IMG/VR virus record: IMGVR_UViG_3300047469_000125
Span: 1-26,471 of that record
Origin: a virus
Strand: one strand, 5' to 3'
Length of the DNA stretch: 26,471 nucleotides
A model generated the notes under the pieces. That model was not told the DNA's origin. It saw only the letters and a list, made by a program, of their open reading frames with translations, and ran no database searches. This document shows, in pieces, positions 21,938 through 26,471 of the stretch (the stretch's first letter is position 1; each line of letters begins with the position of its first letter). A program made the translations under genes and the position numbers.

Positions 21938-22553
21938 CAGGCATCAGGTGGGCGAAGTCGATTTTTACTACAGGGTGACGGTGCCGCCGAATCACCTCCA
22001 AGAACTCTGCGCGCTTGCCCCACCAGTCATTGATTACAAAAATGTCGTTACGGTAAGTTAGGAAACCACTTGAAATCCTCATCCCTACATTGAGTGGGGA
22101 GACGACGCAGATCGCTAGTAGCGCGAATATTATGCAGTCCGAGAGCTGTACCTTTCCGCTCGAGGCTATCAACGACGCAACTTGATCCTCGTTATTTGCC
22201 TCTTTGAGCAGTGCAAAGCCTTCAGGCAAATCATCGCCATGCCCATGCGTGCATCTGTGAATCCCATAGATTAGATCTGCGATGTCAGCCTGACCTCCGC
22301 TGGCTGATGCCGATCTGATAGAAACCGGCCATCGAGTGTTCTCGATATCGATCCCAGGTACACCCAACGGTCCTAAGATTTCATAATTGTCGCGGAGCAA
22401 GCGTGCGAATCGTAATCCGACTTGCTTTACTTCGGGATAGTGCTTTTTTGCAGTGCCGTCGACCGCCATACAGGCGTGCATCATGGAAAAATCGGTATCA
22501 CCGAGATCGAAATCCGTCAGAGCTTTTCGGATTGAAGCAGCGATGCCTGCCAT
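21927..22553 (-). CDS. Unidentified 208-residue protein beside the lysis cassette
   Basis: The ATG at 22553 is chosen because GGGGGGAA lies 5 bases upstream; the frame stays open for 29 codons more. The product is MAGIAASIRKALTDFDLGDT, then conserved-looking blocks DFSMMHACMAVDGTAKKHY (21-39), ADLIYGIHRCTHGHGDDLPE (89-108) and FVINDWWGKRAEF (172-184). Histidines 26, 99, 103 and 105 with Asp 107 and 108 could form a metal site, but no known nuclease motif is met. The segment IIFALLAICVVSPLN (141-155) is hydrophobic enough to be a buried helix. I believe relatives exist as conserved hypothetical proteins. Its place opposite to the lysis genes near attR is typical for an accessory or defence gene. 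Confidence 0.6.
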   Translation of the reverse strand: MAGIAASIRKALTDFDLGDTDFSMMHACMAVDGTAKKHYPEVKQVGLRFARLLRDNYEILGPLGVPGIDIENTRWPVSIRSASASGGQADIADLIYGIHRCTHGHGDDLPEGFALLKEANNEDQVASLIASSGKVQLSDCIIFALLAICVVSPLNVGMRISSGFLTYRNDIFVINDWWGKRAEFLEVIRRHRHPVVKIDFAHLMPVRG

Positions 22554-22672
22554 GGATTCCCCCCATCCTTCGAGTACCCGACCTGAAGTGGTCGAGCATG
22601 CCATAATCGCGCCAGCATTGCCGTAACAGCCCACATGCATAAAATGCCGCCCACACGTATTTGGGCGAAACC

Positions 22673-22759
22673 ATGGACCCGAGACTTGCTGGCTTATCCT
22701 TTCTGCTGACCCTCTCCTGGGTGGGCATCGTCCTGATCCTGTTCTGGACTTATGCCTAA
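22673..22759 (+). CDS. Tiny single-transmembrane peptide, 28 residues
   Basis: The ORF encodes MDPRLAGLSFLLTLSWVGIV, then LILFWTYA and stop. Almost its whole length would cross the membrane, with an Asp/Arg start. The ribosome site is weak (GGGCGAAACC). It is divergent from the 208-residue gene (120 bases away). Alternatives are a chance frame, a small regulator of a membrane complex, or a hydrophobic toxin peptide. It is too short for firm support. Confidence 0.35.
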   Translation: MDPRLAGLSFLLTLSWVGIVLILFWTYA

Positions 22760-22779
22760 CCCGCAGTCAGCAGACCTCA

Positions 22780-22962
22780 TTAAGGTCGGTCTTCGCTAGA
22801 CGCAACCTCAACTGCGGGACCGAGCAAATCGTAATATCGGAAGTGAAAATCTGCTTCCTGTTTTTTGCCGTCAAGCTTGGCGCGCATTGCCTGACTGAGG
22901 TGCCATTCCCGCATGCGACGCAAACTAGCGAGCTGACGTTGAGATCGATTGTTTTGCGGCAT
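22780..22962 (-). CDS. Small basic helical protein, 60 residues
   Basis: A strong GGGAGG ribosome site 5 bases before ATG 22962 supports it. The product MPQNNRSQRQLASLRRMREW is followed by HLSQAMRAKLDGKKQEADFH, giving two positively charged helices and an acidic tail. Cationic helices of this kind suggest nucleic-acid or RNA-polymerase contact, but there is no named motif. Its 3' end lies 20 bases from the end of the 28-residue ORF, so the two converge. Confidence 0.55.
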   Translation of the reverse strand: MPQNNRSQRQLASLRRMREWHLSQAMRAKLDGKKQEADFHFRYYDLLGPAVEVASSEDRP

Positions 22963-23149
22963 GTTGCCTCCCTGTTATATGCCTCTCCTTGAGCCAAATA
23001 TAAATCCAAACGAGTCACTAACAAAATATGCGTGCGAATGGAAAAAGCTGCTTAGCCACACCTATTTGGCAAGGTTAGCTGGCGCCGCAGGCAGCGAATG
23101 TGTACCACTGATCGAGGCTTCTTGACCAAAAAGCATGAACTCTCGTTAA

Positions 23150-23165
23150 CTGTACGTATGTACAG
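23150..23165. promoter_or_regulatory. LexA (SOS) box
   Basis: CTGTACGTATGTACAG matches the gammaproteobacterial LexA consensus CTGT-N8-ACAG. It is palindromic apart from one symmetric pair, with 6-base arms around a TA centre. A -35-like TTGACC at 23122-23127 lies upstream. The box is 16 bases before the ATG at 23182 of a short gene chain, the right place to repress it until DNA damage. Confidence 0.75.
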
Positions 23166-23181
23166 TATTAAGGCACCGACC

Positions 23182-23331
23182 ATGCATTTCCTTGTAACCC
23201 CGCGACGGCGCCTTGGCGTGGCGCTGACTGCCAAAGAGGTCAGAGACGCAACGCCTATAAAGGGTGACGTCCAGATGAATGATCCGGAAACAGCACACTT
23301 GGCCGCGGGACGGTCGAGGCTTTCATCATGA
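23182..23331 (+). CDS. First gene of a LexA-linked small-gene chain, 49 residues
   Basis: The frame is open further left, but the LexA box lies at 23150-23165, so the ATG at 23182 (preceded by AAGG) is preferred. The product is MHFLVTPRRRLGVALTAKEV and then RDATPIKGDVQMNDPETAHL with a short basic end. It is small, Arg-rich at the N-terminus and has no membrane segment. It ends in an ATGA overlap with the next ORF, so translation is coupled. No family recognised. SOS induction is expected from the box. Confidence 0.5.
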   Translation: MHFLVTPRRRLGVALTAKEVRDATPIKGDVQMNDPETAHLAAGRSRLSS

Positions 23332-23474
23332 GGACCGGAGCTGGACCAGAAATCCTCCCGCGCTTGCTGGACGCCAAAGTCACCGGGTTGGGGACGACGG
23401 GCTTGAACATCACTGGTGTCGAAGAGGTTGACGGGGCTTTTTATTTCCATTCCTGGTGGTGCCGTTTTGGTTGA
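23328..23474 (+). CDS. Second gene of the LexA-linked chain, 48 residues
   Basis: The ORF encodes MRTGAGPEILPRLLDAKVTG, then LGTTGLNITGVEEVDGAFYF, and ends HSWWCRFG. The closing pattern (G-(L/M)-x-(I/V)-x-G-(V/F)-E...W-W-C-R) has the look of a small beta-sheet protein I associate with Pseudomonas prophage ORFs, but I cannot name a family. It starts in the stop of the first ORF (ATGA). Its stop overlaps the presumed TTG start region of the next. Confidence 0.5.
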   Translation: MRTGAGPEILPRLLDAKVTGLGTTGLNITGVEEVDGAFYFHSWWCRFG

Positions 23475-23655
23475 GAACCCTCTGGCTGATTGGCGGGTGG
23501 CGATCAAGGCTCGCGACGATCTGGTGACCGACCCGGACGCTCATCGGCGCAAGCTGGTCGAGCTGGCCATGCTCGCGCGCCGCCGCAATCAGGTCAGCGC
23601 CGAAGAGCTGAATGAAATGCTCGAGCTTTCGGATGCCGCCAGGCTCTGGGGTTGA
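23467..23655 (+). CDS. Third gene of the LexA-linked chain, about 62 residues
   Basis: The start is uncertain. The TTG at 23467 overlaps the stop of the second ORF and gives VENPLADWRVAIKARDDLVT as the N-terminal part; an ATG at 23416 in the same frame would overlap it by 59 bases. The remainder, DAHRRKLVELAMLARRRNQV and SAEELNEMLELSDAARLWG, is two or three amphipathic helices. Its clean charge periodicity suggests a real helical protein. Coupled to its neighbours by overlap; no family recognised. Confidence 0.5.
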   Translation: MVENPLADWRVAIKARDDLVTDPDAHRRKLVELAMLARRRNQVSAEELNEMLELSDAARLWG

Positions 23656-23747
23656 TCGAATGGGAGGAGGCCTATCTGATCGGCCTGTTCTCCCCGGAGG
23701 GTACGATGCACGATGATGGCTTGCAGCAGTTGGTGGGAGAAGGGTGA
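23652..23747 (+). CDS. Fourth possible gene of the chain, 31 residues
   Basis: A TTG at 23652 overlaps the previous stop (TTGA) and opens a 31-codon frame reading IEWEEAYLIGLFSPEGTMHD then DGLQQLVGEG. The non-ATG start and small size make it doubtful. The same end-overlap pattern as in the preceding ORFs is the only argument for it. Confidence 0.3.
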   Translation: MIEWEEAYLIGLFSPEGTMHDDGLQQLVGEG

Positions 23748-23963
23748 ACGTCGGCTGAACACCGGGGAAGGGATGGTGAATCTCGTACCAATTTCTGTAC
23801 CAATTGGCGGGGAAAGCAGGGGTAAACAGTGCCTTTCAGGAGCGCCAGACGCTCATTAAAGGCGCATCTGGCATACACCAGCAATTACGTATGGTGGCCA
23901 CTATTTTGATTTCACTAATCATTCATTTTGGTGTAGATTTTTTGGCGTCAAAAAGGAGGCGTC

Positions 23964-24170
23964 ATGAAGGCTTTGTACATCGTATACGTGATTTTAACGG
24001 TCGCGGTTCTCGCCCTGATTGGGTATTTCGTTAAAGGTGAATACGAAATAAATTCCAAAGCAACTAGCTGTCTGAGGCTGGAACTTCCGGAGCAGGACAA
24101 GTGCTTCAGCGACTTAGGACGGCAAGCTGCGAACCTGGCAAAGGTAGCAAAGGCAGTGACTCCGCGATAA
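23964..24170 (+). CDS. Small membrane-anchored protein, 68 residues
   Basis: A near-perfect AAGGAGG lies 5 bases before ATG 23964. The product MKALYIVYVILTVAVLALIG has one transmembrane helix (about 4-22), then YFVKGEYEINSKATSCLRLE and a polar helical tail with two cysteines. It could be an anchored or exported small protein; no lipobox is present. The gene stands alone between the SOS chain and attR. A local dip in GC upstream (TTGATTTCACTAATCATTC) may contain its promoter. Confidence 0.6.
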   Translation: MKALYIVYVILTVAVLALIGYFVKGEYEINSKATSCLRLELPEQDKCFSDLGRQAANLAKVAKAVTPR

Positions 24171-24358
24171 TGAGGCTGGAGTGGGGCGGGGCAGTTAACA
24201 GCTCGCCTCTTGTCCTGATTATGCGAGCGCAGCATGGCGCAAAACCTCCGCCGGAAGCCGCGTGTTTACGTTTGCAAAATCACAGGAAACGCCGTATTTT
24301 GCCTGCTCCGTTAAGGGCTATTTTCGTTATTAATCAAATGGTTGTGTGCCTCAAGGCC

Positions 24359-24408
24359 CCAGCATGGGGTGCTAGGGGTCGAGTGTTCGAATCACTCCGT
24401 CCCGACCA
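24359..24408 (+). other. 3' half of tRNA-Pro(GGG): right attachment site
   Basis: From about 24359 the DNA reads as the 3' part of a tRNA: anticodon loop ATGGGGT with anticodon GGG at 24366-24368, 5-base variable region GGGTC, T arm GAGTG-TTCGAAT-CACTC, acceptor half CGTCCCG, discriminator A and CCA at 24406-24408. No D arm or acceptor 5' half exists upstream, so it is not a functional tRNA. Phages that insert at tRNA 3' ends leave exactly this duplicate at the far end, so this is the probable attR. The intact tRNA should lie left of the prophage, outside the window. The left limit of the core is uncertain. Confidence 0.82.
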
Positions 24409-24413
24409 TATTT

Positions 24414-24484
24414 TTCAATGACTTAGCCCAATCTTTTCAGGTTGGGCTTTTTCATGCTTCGGGGGAATTTCGGGACTTCATCCT
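24414..24484 (+). repeat. Attachment-flank direct repeat, copy 1
   Basis: This segment holds the tRNA terminator and the last codons of the integrase remnant. It recurs in decayed form at 25400-25467: shared blocks include TTCAAT, CCCAATC, TCAGGTT, GGCTTTTTCATG, TTTCGGGAC and TCATCCT, in the same order. Confidence 0.65.
24425..24452 (+). terminator. Intrinsic terminator after the tRNA fragment
   Basis: AGCCCAA (24425-24431) and TTGGGCT (24442-24448) pair around a 10-base loop, followed by TTTTT. It lies 16 bases after the CCA end and is evidently the tRNA gene's terminator, or that of the element using the site. Confidence 0.75.
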
Positions 24485-24988
24485 ATCTTCCTCTTCAAGA
24501 TCGTCAGGACCGGCCCGCGTGAGTCGGTAGCTGTTACCATATTTGCAGTCTCAATCAGCTTTCCAAGCTCCGCGCCGGAGTAATGGCTGGTGATGCTGCC
24601 GTTCTTGTGCCCGAGCAAAGCCTTGCGTTCTTCCTCTGTGACACCCGCTGCCCGGGTGCTGGGTTCCGGTACCGGTATCTCGCAGCCCCGCCCTCAATTT
24701 GCACACCTCCTCCTCGCGACAGCCCGTGCTCACCTTGAACAAAGCCATCGTTTGCAAGTGCGCCGGCAACTCGCCGGACATAATCGACCTCTTATCCCGT
24801 GACATCGGGTACGGCTTGCGGCTCGACTTCTTCTTCTTCTCCTCCAGCTTGGTGAGCATCCGGGACCAGTGTGCGGTGAGTATTTGATTAGGACGATTGG
24901 CAAAGACATAGGCGTTTCCTGCCCGTAGTCGAATACGGGATATAGTTGCAGATGATGTAACCGCTCGTCGGAACCCTAGCACTATCAA
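24478..24988 (-). pseudogene. Tyrosine integrase, broken C-terminal remnant
   Basis: Leftward frames together encode parts of a tyrosine recombinase. One gives ELPAHLQTMALFKVSTGCRE then EEVCKLR, containing the first catalytic Arg block (TGCRE). A +1 shift near 24688 moves into a second frame, EIPVPEPSTRAAGVTEEERK then ALLGHKNGSITSHYSGAELG, with the LLGH and SHYS (Tyr nucleophile) blocks, ending in TGA at 24478. The stretch between, including the HxxR box, has been deleted: STR joins directly to AAGVTEEER. The N-terminal part is also degraded. It cannot be active. Its 3' end faces the tRNA fragment, the usual layout for an element in this site. Confidence 0.82.
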
Positions 24989-24992
24989 GAGG

Positions 24993-25016
24993 TTGGCTAC
25001 TCAATGGGGTAGCCAA
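24993..25016 (+). repeat. Stem-loop overlapping a ribosome site
   Basis: TTGGCTAC and GTAGCCAA form a perfect 8-pair stem around TCAATGGG. The right arm ends at 25016, overlapping the AAAGGA ribosome site of the 75-residue gene. It is not followed by a T run. Confidence 0.45.
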
Positions 25017-25021
25017 AGGAA

Positions 25022-25249
25022 ATGGAATTTATGCGACCGAAAGTTTGTGATGCACCTAACGCGCTCGACCTCGTCAAAGAACTGGATGACGCAACCGAGC
25101 AGATGATGGCCCTGGGCGTGGACCAGGTCGGCACTGTGGAATGGCAGGAAGCCTTTGATCGGCAGCAGCGCGCCTTTCGAAGTTGGCGCGATTACCTGTA
25201 TCTCAAAGCCGATGAAAAGCCCCCCGCAAAACTCCTCAGCATCGCTTGA
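25022..25249 (+). CDS. Hypothetical protein, up to 75 residues
   Basis: Two starts are possible, 25022 and 25031; the second (MRPKVCDAPNALDLVKELDD) has a better-spaced GGAA. The product has helices ALDLVKELDDATEQMMALG and EWQEAFDRQQRAFRSWRDYL. No domain recognised. It is just downstream of the broken integrase on the opposite strand and may be left from the same element. The hairpin at 24993-25016 could control its translation. Confidence 0.5.
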   Translation: MEFMRPKVCDAPNALDLVKELDDATEQMMALGVDQVGTVEWQEAFDRQQRAFRSWRDYLYLKADEKPPAKLLSIA

Positions 25250-25399
25250 TCACCCCCCGTAGATCGGCAGACATGTGGATAGAGGGGGGGTAATCAGCGC
25301 GAGTGAATTGGCGCTCGAAGTCAGTTATATGGACGATGGGCGACTGGCACCCAGCACTGAATTATTTTCGTCTGCTTACGCGCTGGGTCCATCGTTTAG

Positions 25400-25467
25400 T
25401 TCAATAACTATCCCAATCTGTCAGGTTAGGCTTTTTCATGGCTGGGACTTTTTCGGGACATCATCCT
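25400..25467 (+). repeat. Attachment-flank direct repeat, decayed copy 2
   Basis: This resembles 24414-24484 along its whole length, with about four of five positions matching by eye. The terminator stem is damaged (TATCCCAATC against TTAGGCT). No tRNA sequence remains in front of it. Between the last stop at 25249 and the next start at 25518 I see nothing else except a run of Gs at 25283-25290. Confidence 0.6.
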
Positions 25468-25517
25468 TTCGGTGGGGCGGTGCTATGCTGCTCGCTCATC
25501 GTTCAGGAGCTGCGCCA

Positions 25518-25655
25518 TTGAGAGCTTTCGCTTTTTTTCGCGATCCGACGTTTGTCATCGGGGTGCCCGTGCTGGCCGTCGGGCTCTTTTACAACATTCC
25601 GGCTTTTACGGGTTTGGGGCTGTCGCTGATCGCCTGCGCGCTGATCATCAACTGA
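25518..25655 (+). CDS. Small hydrophobic protein, 45 residues, TTG start
   Basis: AGGAG at 25505-25509 with 8-base spacing precedes TTG 25518. The product (M)RAFAFFRDPTFVIGVPVLA continues VGLFYNIPAFTGLGLSLIAC and ends ALIIN, enough hydrophobicity for one or two membrane helices with an Arg-rich start. A longer frame upstream is open but has no ribosome site. I believe similar short proteins occur in Pseudomonas chromosomes, which would put the host side of the junction left of here. Function unknown. Confidence 0.5.
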   Translation: MRAFAFFRDPTFVIGVPVLAVGLFYNIPAFTGLGLSLIACALIIN

Positions 25656-25942
25656 ACAGCGGTCTGTTTCTCGGGGATCTGTTCGATCGTGATCCGCATG
25701 CTCTTGCGCTCCGTATCTTCTGTGCGATGGCTGTTCGGTCCAGTAATACAAGGTCGTTGGCGAGTCACTGTTTGCGGCGGACATGAATGCTGCCGCGCTC
25801 GCCCTGCTGATGGAGGGCATGTGGGCTACCGGTGACTCATTAAAGGCTGTAGACCATTCGTCCACTCACGGGCACTCTCGTCCAGCCTTCTTATCCCAAT
25901 CCTGAACGTGCATGCCACATGCACTCAGCAGGGAGACTCGAG
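25656..25942. other. Region without a confident gene
   Basis: Short frames exist on both strands here, but none has a good ribosome site or familiar sequence. A possible relic reads GESLFAADMNAAALALLMEG from about 25759 on the + strand, lacking a start. It could be the C-terminal end of a decayed gene. Confidence 0.3.
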
Positions 25943-26134
25943 ATGGCTATTAATCCTGACGCACCGGGCAATTTTTCACAGAAGGGCGGAGACAGTCATG
26001 AAGATGGCGTCGACGATGAGCTCGGATTCGATCCGGATTCACCTGATCTGTCCGACCCGCAAGTTGATCCGCCACACCCGGCGAGGACCAGCAATGACCC
26101 TGTCCGGCCCGGCAAACGCTCTGTGGATGAATAA
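25943..26134 (+). CDS. Small acidic protein, 63 residues
   Basis: GGGAG 6 bases upstream favours ATG 25943 over an ATG 24 bases earlier. The product MAINPDAPGNFSQKGGDSHE continues with repeated Asp-Pro-Asp units (FDPDSPDLSDPQVDPPHP) and ends RPGKRSVDE. It is strongly acidic and proline-rich and probably disordered. A terminator follows, indicating a single-gene unit. It has the look of a conserved small Pseudomonas chromosomal protein; I cannot give a function. Confidence 0.6.
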   Translation: MAINPDAPGNFSQKGGDSHEDGVDDELGFDPDSPDLSDPQVDPPHPARTSNDPVRPGKRSVDE

Positions 26135-26188
26135 AAGAGGTCATCTTTCGGGCCGGTTGTTTGAACGTGTGTCATAGAAAAGAAGGTA

Positions 26189-26214
26189 AGCCCGGCCGTG
26201 AGTCGGGCTTTTTT
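26189..26214 (+). terminator. Terminator after the acidic protein gene
   Basis: AGCCCG (26189-26194) and CGGGCT (26204-26209) pair around a 9-base loop and are followed by TTTTTT. No gene is seen between here and 26344. Confidence 0.78.
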
Positions 26215-26343
26215 ATGGGCGCACTTTTATCGGATCCGGTTATCGCGACGGGCTCAACGGTTTGACCACAGAGGCCGTGCAAAAACGGTGTTCGAACTCG
26301 CCCTTTGCAGACGGTAGACTCCCAGATTGTTCGAGGCCTACGG

Positions 26344-26471
26344 ATGGCCTTCCAACTTGCGATAGTGACCGACTCTATGATGCTGTGGTGGTATGAGCTA
26401 AAAAAGACATTGAAGCCCGCTGAGTACGTTCGGTTGCTCAGTCGCTACGACCTCGGCAAGAAGAAAAGCAA
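26344..26471 (+). CDS. Start of a gene running off the right edge (partial)
   Basis: The frame opens at ATG 26344 and stays open for 42 codons to the window's end: MAFQLAIVTDSMMLWWYELK, then KTLKPAEYVRLLSRYDLGKK. No clear Shine-Dalgarno is seen (only GAGG about 10 bases upstream). The N-terminus is hydrophobic, then amphipathic and basic. No family recognised from this portion. Confidence 0.45.
   Translation, partial: MAFQLAIVTDSMMLWWYELKKTLKPAEYVRLLSRYDLGKKKS

Noticed and set aside
22498-22728. 76-codon leftward frame overlapping the 208-residue gene's start
   Set aside because: It is a different frame covering the better-supported 208-residue gene's ribosome site, with no start signal of its own.
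23052-23507. 151-codon leftward frame opposite the SOS chain
   Set aside because: It would run through the LexA box and lacks a ribosome site; the rightward overlapping ORFs fit the promoter arrangement better.
23785-23805. Tandem GTACCAATT copies spaced 12 bases apart, considered as iterons or a repeat array
   Set aside because: Only two copies occur, with no array, origin-like AT region or adjacent initiator gene; noted but not enough for a call.
24101-24421. 106-codon rightward frame running into the tRNA fragment
   Set aside because: It overlaps the end of the 68-residue gene and crosses the tRNA-Pro half; no ribosome site.
25503-25865. 120-codon leftward frame near the right end
   Set aside because: Arg/Asp/Gln-rich without a domain, no ribosome site, and opposite to a 45-residue ORF with a good one.

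Overview
The window is most of the late (structural) half of a lambda-type siphovirus prophage, its right attachment junction and about 2 kb of flanking DNA. The host is probably a Pseudomonas, most likely of the fluorescens/syringae/putida kind. That rests on moderately high GC, the resemblance of the head and tail proteins to those of Pseudomonas siphophages, a SleB-type endolysin with a DUF2514-like Rz, and half of a tRNA-Pro(GGG) gene at the junction. This is judgement by eye; no database search was possible.

Layout. Positions 1-3611 carry the head and neck: the tail of an upstream gene, major capsid protein, a HeH-domain protein, two connector proteins, an HK97 gp10-type neck protein and a tail terminator, all on the + strand with tight spacing. 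Positions 3680-5681 hold a scar: the first 94 or so codons of the tail tube gene run straight into the C-terminal part of the tape measure gene. The end of the tube gene, any tail chaperones and the start of the tape measure are missing, so the phage is probably defective. Positions 5684-7542 encode the tail tip proteins M, L and K. Gene I (12961) and the very large gene J (13633-19089) follow only after a 5.4 kb insert. Two fibre-associated genes, a small protein, an oppositely oriented YceK-like lipoprotein and a lysis cassette (SleB-like endolysin, Rz, nested Rz1) complete the late region.

The insert at 7543-12940 is the most interesting part. It resembles the secondary immunity region immI of phage P22, moved into a siphovirus tail operon. 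A leftward block encodes a repressor (a Cro/CI-type HTH followed by what looks like a ribbon-helix-helix segment) and then several small proteins, two of them membrane proteins that could give superinfection exclusion. A rightward block, divergent from it, encodes a 53-residue Arc-like protein, a Bro-N/ORF6C-type antirepressor, a small protein and a second antirepressor with the P22 Ant-type N-terminus. An A-rich repeat array lies in the control region. A separate lipoprotein gene with its own terminator follows.

Right of the lysis genes are accessory genes: a leftward 208-residue protein of unknown function, very small proteins, and a LexA box heading a chain of overlapping tiny ORFs. At 24359-24408 the 3' half of a tRNA-Pro(GGG) gene marks attR. 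The DNA beyond it contains a broken integrase gene and a decayed second copy of the tRNA-terminator/integrase-end segment, so this tRNA has probably been used by successive elements. The rest is small genes, one running off the right edge.
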